A DNA stretch of 6,793 nt. Source: Acidobacteriota bacterium. Lineage in GTDB: Bacteria; Acidobacteriota; Blastocatellia; Pyrinomonadales; Pyrinomonadaceae. This document shows positions 1 to 5,740 of this stretch, in pieces. Within the stretch, counting starts at the first letter, position 1; the number at the start of each line of letters is the position of its first letter. The DNA lies in contig QHXE01000124.1 in the NCBI GenBank assembly GCA_003222835.1, forward strand, positions 1 to 6,793, given 5' to 3'. The position numbers and the translations under genes were made by a program. Under the pieces are notes generated by a model. It searched no databases. It was not told the origin of the DNA and worked only from the letters and a program-made list of their open reading frames with translations.

Positions 1-1565
1 CCTACGACCAGTGGGGAACTGATTGTCCAAAGTACTTGCGGGGGATGTTTGCTTTTGCGATTTGGGATGAACGCACGAAATCGCTTTTCCTGGCGCGCGA
101 TCGCGTGGGAAAGAAACCGCTGTTGTACGCGGAGTTCGGCGGACAATTGATTTTCGGTTCCGAGTTCAATGCTTTGCTACAACATCCCGACGTTAGTCGC
201 GAAGTCGATTACGAAGCCATTCATTATTACTTGTCATTCCTTTGCGTTCCTGCTCCGCTCACCGCTTACCGGGCGATTAGAAAACTGGAACCGGGCCATT
301 CGCTGCTCTGGCGAAATGGCGAAGTTAAGATTGAGCGATATTGGCAACTCGACTTTTCGAAGAAGCTAAAAATCAGCGAACAGGAAGCCGGCGAGCGCGC
401 CGTCGATTTGCTGCGCGAGGCCGTCCGCATCCGTTTGATGTCCGAAGTACCGCTGGGCGCTTTTCTTTCCGGCGGCATCGATTCCAGCGCTGTGGTGGCG
501 TTGATGGCCCAGGAATCTTCCGAGCGAGTAAAGACTTTCTCGATAGGTTTTGAGGAGCAGGATTTCAGCGAGCTGCATCACGCGCGACGGCTGGCAGAAC
601 ACGTGGGCGCCGATCATCACGAGTTCATCGTGCGGCCTGACGCGATGGAGGTTCTGCCGACGCTGGTCGAACATTATGGTGAGCCGTTCGCGGACTCGTC
701 GGCGATTCCAAGTTACTACGTTTCGCGCGAAACGCGGCGTTACGTAACGGTCGCGCTGAACGGTGACGGCGGCGATGAATGCTTTGCCGGTTATCAGCGT
801 TATGCGGGAATGAACTTGGCCCAGATGTATGCAAATCTTCCCGGCGCTATTCGTGACGGAGTAATCGCCAAAGTCGTCGGGGCGGTTCCGGGATTCGAGG
901 CGCGACAGAATCCGCTGCGTAAGGCGAAGCGTTTTGTCGCGGCCGCATCGCTGCCTCCCGCTGAGCGTTATCTGCGCTGGATAAGCGCATTCACGGACGA
1001 AGCCAAGCAGCGCCTATACTCGAATGATCTTGCGGCCGAGACTGCGAACTTCCGCACGATCGGAATTATCGAACCGTGGTTTGCGAAAGCGAATGGCGCG
1101 GGCATTGTCGACGCCTCGCTCTTAACTGATACGATGACTTATCTGCCCAACGATCTATTGGTGAAGATGGACATCGCCAGCATGACGGTCTCTTTGGAAG
1201 CGCGTTCGCCGTTTCTCGATCATCACTTAATGGAATTCGCGGCCAGCCTGCCGGAGAAACTAAAACTGCGCCGGCTAACGACGAAGTATCTGCTCAAGCG
1301 CGTGCTGAAGAAACTTGTGCCTGAAGAAAACTTGACGCGCAGCAAGATGGGATTCGGAGTTCCGATAAACCACTGGTTCCGCGGCGCGATGCAGCCGTTT
1401 CTGCGCGAGACCTTGCTCTCCGATAAAGCGTTTGCGCGCGGTTTGTTCAAGCCAGAGTCGGTCCGGCGGATAATCGATGAGCATGTCGAAGGGCGAGACG
1501 CTCATGAGCACAGGCTCTGGTCACTCCTAATGCTCGAATTGTGGTTCCAGCGGTTTATTGATTAG
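1..1565 (+). CDS. asnB: AsnB-like glutamine-dependent amidotransferase, 5' truncated by window edge
   Basis: The family hydrolyses glutamine in an N-terminal class II glutaminase domain and uses the ammonia in an ATP-dependent synthetase domain. The reading frame is open from base 3, in frame with the stop at 1563-1565, so the true start and the catalytic Cys2 lie left of the window, roughly 100 residues away if the length is typical. Visible from the glutaminase domain are RGMFAFAIWD and the ARDRVGKKPL segment near its end. The synthetase domain has the PP-loop SGGIDSS at 468-488, GDGGDE at 762-779, a KMD element at 1164-1172 followed by EARSPFLDHH, and an intact C-terminus ending in LELWFQRFID. 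The segment GEPFADSSAIPSYYVS resembles amidotransferases found in exopolysaccharide/exosortase clusters. Beside sugar-nucleotide genes, the substrate may be a glycan uronate rather than aspartate (inference). The family call is secure; the substrate is not. Confidence 0.93.
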   Translation, partial: YDQWGTDCPKYLRGMFAFAIWDERTKSLFLARDRVGKKPLLYAEFGGQLIFGSEFNALLQHPDVSREVDYEAIHYYLSFLCVPAPLTAYRAIRKLEPGHSLLWRNGEVKIERYWQLDFSKKLKISEQEAGERAVDLLREAVRIRLMSEVPLGAFLSGGIDSSAVVALMAQESSERVKTFSIGFEEQDFSELHHARRLAEHVGADHHEFIVRPDAMEVLPTLVEHYGEPFADSSAIPSYYVSRETRRYVTVALNGDGGDECFAGYQRYAGMNLAQMYANLPGAIRDGVIAKVVGAVPGFEARQNPLRKAKRFVAAASLPPAERYLRWISAFTDEAKQRLYSNDLAAETANFRTIGIIEPWFAKANGAGIVDASLLTDTMTYLPNDLLVKMDIASMTVSLEARSPFLDHHLMEFAASLPEKLKLRRLTTKYLLKRVLKKLVPEENLTRSKMGFGVPINHWFRGAMQPFLRETLLSDKAFARGLFKPESVRRIIDEHVEGRDAHEHRLWSLLMLELWFQRFID

Positions 1566-1569
1566 ATTG

Positions 1570-1631
1570 GGTCTTTGGTCTTTGTTCAGATAAGTATCGC
1601 CGCTTGCGTCGCATCTCAAAGACCAAAGACC
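1570..1631. repeat. Inverted repeat A: 15-bp perfect arms built of GGTCTTT heptads
   Basis: The left arm at 1570-1584 reads GGTCTTTGGTCTTTG. Its exact reverse complement CAAAGACCAAAGACC is at 1617-1631, leaving a 32-nt loop. The arm begins five bases after the amidotransferase stop codon. Because the right side holds extra heptads, the left arm can pair in more than one register. The outer ATTGG (1566-1570) can also pair with CCAAT (1659-1663). There is no adjacent long T-tract, so it does not look like a classical intrinsic terminator. Confidence 0.85.
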
Positions 1632-1660
1632 AAAGACCAAAGACCCCAAGACCCAAGACC
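1617..1660. repeat. Heptanucleotide tandem array CAAAGAC, 4 perfect plus 2 degenerate units
   Basis: CAAAGAC repeats four times without error from 1617 to 1644. After one extra C it continues as two CCAAGAC variants at 1646-1659. The array forms the right side of inverted repeat A and ends 7 nt before the Shine-Dalgarno of the nucleotidyltransferase. The left side carries only about two units, so the right side has either expanded or retained more copies. Heptameric tandem repeats of this kind are known from intergenic regions of some bacteria, for example the STRR sequences of filamentous cyanobacteria. Confidence 0.85.
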
Positions 1661-1667
1661 AATTTTC

Positions 1668-1672
1668 GGAGG
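1668..1672 (+). promoter_or_regulatory. Shine-Dalgarno GGAGG of the nucleotidyltransferase gene
   Basis: GGAGG sits 7 nt before the GTG at 1680. An in-frame TGA at 1677-1679 directly precedes that GTG, so no upstream start is possible. Together these fix the non-ATG start. Confidence 0.85.
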
Positions 1673-1679
1673 TAATTGA

Positions 1680-2444
1680 GTGAAAGGCGTCGTTCTTGCA
1701 GGAGGTTTGGGCTCGCGCCTCAGGCCGTTAACAGCGGTCACAAACAAACATCTGCTCCCGGTTTTCAACCAGCCGATGATCTACTACCCGATCCAGACGC
1801 TGGTTAATGCCGGCATCACCGACATCATGATCGTCACCGGCGGCAATTCTGCGGGCGACTTTCTGAAGCTGCTGGGAAACGGAAAAGCATTTGGATTAAA
1901 ACATCTCAACTATACTTATCAGGAAGGCGAGGGCGGCATCGCGGCCGCCTTGTCGTTGGTCGAACACTTCGCCGGCGATGACGCGATTTGCGTCGTATTG
2001 GGTGACAATATCATTGAGGGAAACATTCGACCTGCCGCGGACTCGTATCGCGAACAGGGCAGCGGCGCCAAGATTCTTTTGAAGCGCGTACCGGACCCAC
2101 AACGCTTCGGCGTACCTGAGCTTAACGGGAAACATGTCTTGCGAATCGAAGAGAAACCTGCGCAACCAAAATCCGACTACGCCGTAATTGGAATCTACAT
2201 GTACGACGCGCACGTATTTGAGATCATTCGCGCCCTAAAACCCTCAGGCCGCGGCGAACTGGAAATCACGGACGTGAACAATGCCTACATCGAACGCGGA
2301 GAGATGACCTGGGACGAACTCGCAGGCTGGTGGAGCGACGCGGGCACGTTTGAAAGCTTGCTCTACGCGTCCAATCTCGTCGCCGAGACGGGCGCGAATA
2401 AACTGGAGACGGAACATGCCGCAGAAGCCGGCGCCAATGGCTGA
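1680..2444 (+). CDS. RmlA-like sugar-1-phosphate nucleotidyltransferase
   Basis: This is a 254-residue cytoplasmic enzyme of the NTP-transferase (RmlA/RfbA) family, which joins a sugar-1-phosphate to dTTP or UTP to give an NDP-sugar and pyrophosphate. The nucleotide-binding signature LAGGLGSRLRPLT is at residues 6-18. The catalytic-type lysine is K23 in NKHLLPVFNQPMIYYP. A Mg-binding aspartate is D109 in LGDN, followed by EEKP at 157-160, GELEITDVN at 192-200 and a second metal aspartate D220 in WWSDAGTFESL. At 254 residues it is shorter than classical RmlA (about 290), resembling the compact form common in polysaccharide clusters. The sugar is therefore unproven; glucose-1-phosphate is the default. 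The last 29 nt overlap the next gene, indicating co-translation. The final dozen or so residues look unconserved. Confidence 0.92.
   Translation: MKGVVLAGGLGSRLRPLTAVTNKHLLPVFNQPMIYYPIQTLVNAGITDIMIVTGGNSAGDFLKLLGNGKAFGLKHLNYTYQEGEGGIAAALSLVEHFAGDDAICVVLGDNIIEGNIRPAADSYREQGSGAKILLKRVPDPQRFGVPELNGKHVLRIEEKPAQPKSDYAVIGIYMYDAHVFEIIRALKPSGRGELEITDVNNAYIERGEMTWDELAGWWSDAGTFESLLYASNLVAETGANKLETEHAAEAGANG
2405..2409 (+). promoter_or_regulatory. Shine-Dalgarno GGAGA inside the nucleotidyltransferase gene, selecting the cupin start
   Basis: GGAGA is positioned 6 nt upstream of the ATG at 2416. The competing ATG at 2437 has only weak purine content upstream, so 2416 is preferred. Both lie within the end of the preceding gene. 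Confidence 0.6.
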
Positions 2445-2922
2445 AACTTTTCAGCCCGGCGAAATCCAGGACGTGGTCGTCCGCGATTTACGTAGGTTCA
2501 ACGACCGGCGCGGCTGGCTCTGCGAGCTATTTCGCAATGACGAAGTCGCTTCCGACTTCCTTCCTGCCATGGCCTACATCTCTTCGACTAACGCCGGCGT
2601 TACCCGCGGGCCGCACGAGCACGTTGACCAGGCCGATCTTTTCTGCTTTATCGGCCCTTCCAATTTCAAGCTTCGCATGTGGGACAATCGGCCAGACTCG
2701 CCAACGTTCGGAAAGGTTATGACCCTCGTGGTGGGCGCCGATAATCCGAAGGCCGTCATCGTTCCCAAAGGCGTCGTGCATGCTTATCGGAATGTCGGCG
2801 AGATTGACGGCATCGTGATCAATTGCCCCAACCGGCTCTACGCGGGCCAGGGACGGCGGGAACCGGTGGACGAGATTCGCCACGAAGACGATTCCGGCAC
2901 CATATTTCGAATGGACGACTGA
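2416..2922 (+). CDS. RmlC-family cupin, dTDP-4-dehydrorhamnose 3,5-epimerase-like
   Basis: With the start at 2416 the protein has 168 residues, near the usual RmlC length. RmlC enzymes epimerise C3 and C5 of a dTDP-4-keto-6-deoxyhexose; relatives act as ketoisomerases. Visible RmlC-like elements are FNDRRGWLCELFR (28-40), GVTRGPHEH (61-69) in place of the classical RGLHYQ, where H67 would be the catalytic-type histidine, then WDNRPDSPTFGK (89-100), IVPKGVVHAY (115-124), NRLY with Y142, and a VDEIRHEDD tail (151-159). There is no signal peptide, so it should be cytoplasmic. The 29-nt overlap with the nucleotidyltransferase suggests translational coupling and a shared pathway. A frame extending 22 residues further upstream exists but runs deep into the previous gene and is unlikely. 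The fold assignment is firm; whether it is an epimerase or isomerase, and on which sugar, is open. Confidence 0.88.
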   Translation: MPQKPAPMAETFQPGEIQDVVVRDLRRFNDRRGWLCELFRNDEVASDFLPAMAYISSTNAGVTRGPHEHVDQADLFCFIGPSNFKLRMWDNRPDSPTFGKVMTLVVGADNPKAVIVPKGVVHAYRNVGEIDGIVINCPNRLYAGQGRREPVDEIRHEDDSGTIFRMDD

Positions 2923-2923
2923 T

Positions 2924-3068
2924 TCATTGACAATTTTCGATTGCCGATTGCCGATTGATGTTCGCAAATGGCTTGCGTCTTCCCCCCATCGTTCAGAATC
3001 CGTTGAATCAATTTTCGCTCGGAACATCCAAAAGAAATCGGCAATTGGCAATCGAAAATCGGCAATGA
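2924..3068. repeat. Inverted repeat B: 33-nt arms of GATTGCC heptads enclosing a 79-nt loop
   Basis: The left arm at 2924-2956 carries GATTGCC heptads (2939-2945, 2946-2952, partial 2953-2957) preceded by CAATTTTC. The right arm at 3036-3068 is its reverse complement with three differences (2930/3062, 2932/3060, 2946/3046), the last giving a G-U pair in RNA. The left arm starts one base after the cupin stop codon. The right arm runs through the glycosyltransferase ATG at 3065-3067, so the start codon would pair with CAT at 2925-2927. The loop at 2957-3035 contains no gene. No T-tract follows, so it is not a standard terminator. Confidence 0.85.
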
Positions 3069-4351
3069 CAAAGGTTCTCCGCATCATCGCTCGCCTCAAT
3101 GTCGGTGGACCCGCGCGTCATGTGGTTTGGCTCTCGCAAGGATTAAAAGGCGCCGGCTACGAGACTCTGCTCGTGGCGGGCGTCGTGCCGCCGGGCGAAG
3201 ATGACATGAGCTATATCGCCGCGGAAGCCGGCGTCACGCCCTGCGTTGTGCCGCAGATGAGCCGCGAAGTCTCACCAAAAGATGCGCTCACCATCTGGAA
3301 ACTCTTTCGCTTGATGCTGCGCGAACAACCCGCCATCGTGCACACCCACACGGCCAAAGCGGGCACCGTTGGCCGAGTCGCTGGATTGATCTATCGCTGG
3401 CTGACGCCCTCCGCCTTGCTTGGAAAACCTCGCGCGTGTCGCTTCGTCCATACTTATCATGGGCACGTTTTTCACAGCTACTACAGCCCGCGGAAGACGC
3501 GGCTGTTTCTGGCCATCGAGAAATGTCTGGCGCGCCTGGTAACCGATCGGATCGTCGTGGTAAGCCATCAGCAGCTTCGGGAGATAAACGACAACTTTCG
3601 CGTCGGAACTCCGGAACAGTTCGCCGTGATCCCACTCGGCATCGACATGAGCGTGTACGCCGATTGGGAAAGACGTCGTCCGATCGCGCGTGCCGAACTG
3701 AAGGCCGATGAAAACGATGTTTTGATTGGCATCGTTGGCAGACTCACGGAAATCAAGAATCATAAATTGTTTTTGGAAGCCGCCGCTCGATTGCGGAAGC
3801 TCACTAATTCGACGGTGCGCTTTCTCATCATTGGCGACGGCAATCTTCGAGGTGTACTCGACGCACAAACCAAATCGCTCGGACTGAATGACAGTGTATC
3901 GTTTCTCGGCACGCGAAAAGATCCTGAAAACTTCTATCCAGCACTCGACATCGTGGCGCTGACCAGCCTGAACGAAGGCACCCCACTGACCTTGATCGAA
4001 GCGATGGCGAACGCGCGTCCGGTGGTCGCCACGGCGGTCGGCGGCGTGGTCGATCTACTGGGACAGTCCCAACGCGAATCGGATGGATACGCGTTATGCG
4101 AGCGGGGCATCTCAGTTCGCACCGGCGACGCGGAAGGTTTCGCCCACGCCCTGGCCCATTTGATCGAAGACGAGGAGATGCGGCGCGACCTTGGCACGCG
4201 CGGTCTTGATTTCGTTAAGCAACATTATGCCAAAGAACGTCTGCTCGCGGATGTGTCGGAGCTTTATGCTCAACTCATGAATCCGGTCACTGTCAAGACA
4301 GCCGCACGGTCAGTGAAAGAAATGCCTAATCAGGGAATAACGTCGCCCTGA
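3065..4351 (+). CDS. GT4-type (group 1) glycosyltransferase
   Basis: This is a 428-residue GT-B fold glycosyltransferase, probably cytoplasmic or membrane-associated, transferring a sugar from an activated donor to a growing glycan. The N-terminal acceptor domain opens with RIIARLNVGGPARHV (6-20), including the usual N-x-GG motif, and has IVHTHTAKAG at 91-100. The donor-binding domain shows IGIVGRLTEIKNH (221-233, R226 and K231 as phosphate contacts), FLIIGDG (253-259) and the EX7E motif E304-E312 in NEGTPLTLIEAMA. I chose ATG 3065 because homology-like sequence begins there; the frame is open back to a TTG at 2927, but those 46 codons are only translated repeat. No clear Shine-Dalgarno precedes 3065. 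The last 20 or so residues look unconserved. The linkage formed cannot be read from sequence. Confidence 0.92.
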   Translation: MTKVLRIIARLNVGGPARHVVWLSQGLKGAGYETLLVAGVVPPGEDDMSYIAAEAGVTPCVVPQMSREVSPKDALTIWKLFRLMLREQPAIVHTHTAKAGTVGRVAGLIYRWLTPSALLGKPRACRFVHTYHGHVFHSYYSPRKTRLFLAIEKCLARLVTDRIVVVSHQQLREINDNFRVGTPEQFAVIPLGIDMSVYADWERRRPIARAELKADENDVLIGIVGRLTEIKNHKLFLEAAARLRKLTNSTVRFLIIGDGNLRGVLDAQTKSLGLNDSVSFLGTRKDPENFYPALDIVALTSLNEGTPLTLIEAMANARPVVATAVGGVVDLLGQSQRESDGYALCERGISVRTGDAEGFAHALAHLIEDEEMRRDLGTRGLDFVKQHYAKERLLADVSELYAQLMNPVTVKTAARSVKEMPNQGITSP

Positions 4352-4426
4352 GTAGACGGAATTCTCAGTTAGAGATGGTCAAGCTCGCTTTGCATGACTG
4401 AATGGTGAAAAAATCGAGGAGAATGA

Positions 4427-4432
4427 TAGACT
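4427..4432 (+). promoter_or_regulatory. Candidate -10 element TAGACT for a leaderless transcript
   Basis: TAGACT fits TANNNT and is followed by exactly 6 nt before the ATG at 4439, so transcription would start at or beside the A of the start codon. The only Shine-Dalgarno-like sequence, GAGGAG at 4416-4421, lies 17 nt from the ATG, too far for normal use. No convincing -35 is seen. This is an inference from spacing. Confidence 0.35.
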
Positions 4433-4438
4433 ACAGTC

Positions 4439-4702
4439 ATGGCGACTCGAAAAAACTCCAACAGCAATAATCATCTTGAGGAAGCCATGGCATTGCTCAT
4501 TCGAAACCAAGCAGCATTTGTAGTGCAAATCGCCAGGAACGATCAAGAGCGTCTGAAGCTTCAACGCAGCAGTGATGAGTCGCAGCGCGAAACAAAGGAA
4601 CGCTTCACCAGAGTCGAAGAACGTCTCTCGCGCATTGAAACGATTCTTCTGCAATTACCAAAAGCCATCAAGAAAGAGATCGGGTTCAAACCTCGGCCGT
4701 GA
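4439..4702 (+). CDS. Small coiled-coil protein of unknown function, 87 residues
   Basis: I do not recognise a named family, though small proteins with a LEEAMALLIRNQAAF-like helix and a LPKAIKKEIGFKP-like tail seem familiar from Acidobacteriota and similar genomes. The first dozen residues are polar and Asn/Lys-rich. Residues 13-33 form an amphipathic helix, and residues 35-75 are highly charged, rich in Glu/Arg/Lys/Gln with regularly spaced hydrophobics, predicting a coiled coil (for example RFTRVEERLSRIETILLQL). The tail at 74-87 is basic with two prolines. There is no signal peptide, transmembrane segment or Cys/His metal site. It is visibly more A-rich than its neighbours. An in-frame TAG at 4427-4429 makes ATG 4439 the first possible start. 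It sits in sense between glycan genes, 87 nt after one and 36 nt before the next. It could be an oligomerising or scaffold protein unrelated to the pathway. Confidence 0.7.
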   Translation: MATRKNSNSNNHLEEAMALLIRNQAAFVVQIARNDQERLKLQRSSDESQRETKERFTRVEERLSRIETILLQLPKAIKKEIGFKPRP

Positions 4703-4723
4703 TCTCTGACAATTCCAACTTTT

Positions 4724-4729
4724 GAAGGA
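4724..4729 (+). promoter_or_regulatory. Shine-Dalgarno GAAGGA of the SDR gene
   Basis: GAAGGA stands 9 nt before the TTG at 4739. An in-frame TGA at 4736-4738 immediately precedes that TTG and the Rossmann motif begins at codon 2, so the TTG start is effectively forced. Confidence 0.7.
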
Positions 4730-4738
4730 AACCACTGA

Positions 4739-5728
4739 TTGCGAATTCTAATCACCGGCGGCGCGGGCTTCATCGGCTCGCATCTTTCCGACGCGTATCT
4801 TCAGCGCGGCGACGAAGTTTTTATCATTGACGACCTTTCCACTGGCAGCATTGAAAACATTCGCCATCTGAAAGAACATCCACGTTTCCATTACACGATC
4901 GAGAACGTGCACAACCAGCCGGTCACCGCCGAACTGGTCGATCAATGCGACGTCATCTTTCACCTCGCCGCCGCGGTCGGAGTCAAACTGATTGTCGAAA
5001 GCCCCGTGCGCACCATCGAGACAAACGTGCATGGAACTGAAGTCGTTCTCTCGCTCGCGAATAAGAAAAAGAAGAAAGTCCTGATTGCCTCTACGTCCGA
5101 AGTTTATGGGCTGAGCACGGAAGTTCCCTTTCGCGAAGACGGCAACCTGGTGATGGGGGCGACGACCAAAGGACGCTGGAGCTATGCCTGCTCGAAAGCG
5201 ATCGATGAGTTCCTGGCGCTTGCTTACTGGCGCGAGAAGAAATTGCCGACCGTCGTCGTGCGACTCTTCAACACCGTCGGCCCGCGCCAGACCGGACAGT
5301 ACGGCATGGTGATTCCAACCTTCGTCAAACAGGCACTCTCAGGCCGGCCCATCACTGTCTTCGGTGACGGTAAACAATCGCGCTGCTTCGGTTACGTCGG
5401 CGACGTGGTTGGCGCGTTGATGAAGTTAATGGATGACGAAAGCGCGGTGGGTGAGGTTTTCAATATCGGCTCGAACCAGGAGATTTCCATCATGGATCTC
5501 GCGAGGAAAGTTAAGGAGCTGACCAACTCAGAATCTGAAATCGTTCTGATCCCTTACGATGAAGCTTACGAAGAAGGCTTCGAAGACATGCCGCGCCGCA
5601 TTCCCGATATCTCGAAGGTCAACGCGCAGGTTGGCTTTCAACCGGAGATGAGCCTCGAAGGAATTCTGAAGTCGGTGATCGACTTTCACAGCGGCCAGCA
5701 GGCGCCGGTTAAGACTACCGCAGCTTGA
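4739..5728 (+). CDS. Extended SDR nucleotide-sugar epimerase/dehydratase, UDP-glucuronate decarboxylase-like
   Basis: This is a 329-residue NAD-dependent extended short-chain dehydrogenase, cytoplasmic, acting on a nucleotide sugar. The Rossmann motif GGAGFIG is at residues 7-13, with D31-D32 placed for the NAD ribose (DDLSTG). FHLAAAVGV spans 74-82. The active-site strand STSEVYG is at 118-124 and the catalytic YACSK at 149-153. GPRQTGQYGMVIP (181-193) and VFGDGKQSRCFGYV (207-220) form the substrate domain. S120-E121 and R215 in KQSRCF match, from memory, the Ser-Glu and Arg residues used in decarboxylation by ArnA and UXS, where dTDP-glucose dehydratases have DEVYG. That favours UDP-xylose or 4-keto-pentose formation, but many relatives are annotated only as epimerases. 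A lysine run at 109-113 lies in a surface loop. The gene follows the coiled-coil gene by 36 nt and is the last plus-strand gene of the cluster here. Confidence 0.88.
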   Translation: MRILITGGAGFIGSHLSDAYLQRGDEVFIIDDLSTGSIENIRHLKEHPRFHYTIENVHNQPVTAELVDQCDVIFHLAAAVGVKLIVESPVRTIETNVHGTEVVLSLANKKKKKVLIASTSEVYGLSTEVPFREDGNLVMGATTKGRWSYACSKAIDEFLALAYWREKKLPTVVVRLFNTVGPRQTGQYGMVIPTFVKQALSGRPITVFGDGKQSRCFGYVGDVVGALMKLMDDESAVGEVFNIGSNQEISIMDLARKVKELTNSESEIVLIPYDEAYEEGFEDMPRRIPDISKVNAQVGFQPEMSLEGILKSVIDFHSGQQAPVKTTAA

Positions 5729-5740
5729 ATCCGGAAAGTC

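Noticed and set aside
1617..1660. Tandem heptads considered as a CRISPR array
   Set aside because: Units are 7 bp and directly adjacent with no spacers, and no cas genes are present.
1570..1666. Repeat A as an intrinsic terminator after the amidotransferase gene
   Set aside because: The perfect stem is followed by more AAAGACC units, not a T-tract. Only four T's occur, after the most distal possible pairing, and the loop is 32 nt.
2927..2932. TTGACA, a perfect -35 hexamer match, in the left arm of repeat B
   Set aside because: No acceptable -10 lies 16-18 nt downstream (the sequence there is GATTGCC heptads). The match comes from two bases that differ from the paired arm.
2527..3099. 190-codon minus-strand frame covering the cupin gene and repeat B
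   Set aside because: It is the shadow of a well-supported plus-strand gene plus translated repeat (IADFRLPIADF); no family features.
3272..3868. 198-codon minus-strand frame within the glycosyltransferase
   Set aside because: It lies wholly antisense to conserved GT4 motifs and its sequence shows no domain logic; long antisense frames are expected in GC-rich coding DNA.
4348..4368. CTGAG...CTCAG inverted repeat just after the glycosyltransferase
   Set aside because: The stem has only 5 bp with an 11-nt loop and no T-tract; this is expected by chance.
4423..4470. 15-codon leader ORF (MIDYSHGDSKKLQQQ) overlapping the coiled-coil start
   Set aside because: Its upstream GAGGAG is only one base from the ATG, too close to act as a ribosome site, and the peptide has no recognisable pattern.
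5061..5080. A-rich lysine codon run in the SDR gene as a possible frameshift site
   Set aside because: The frame continues intact into the conserved STSEVYG motif, no classic A_AAA_AAG heptamer is present, and lysine-rich loops are common at this position in the family.
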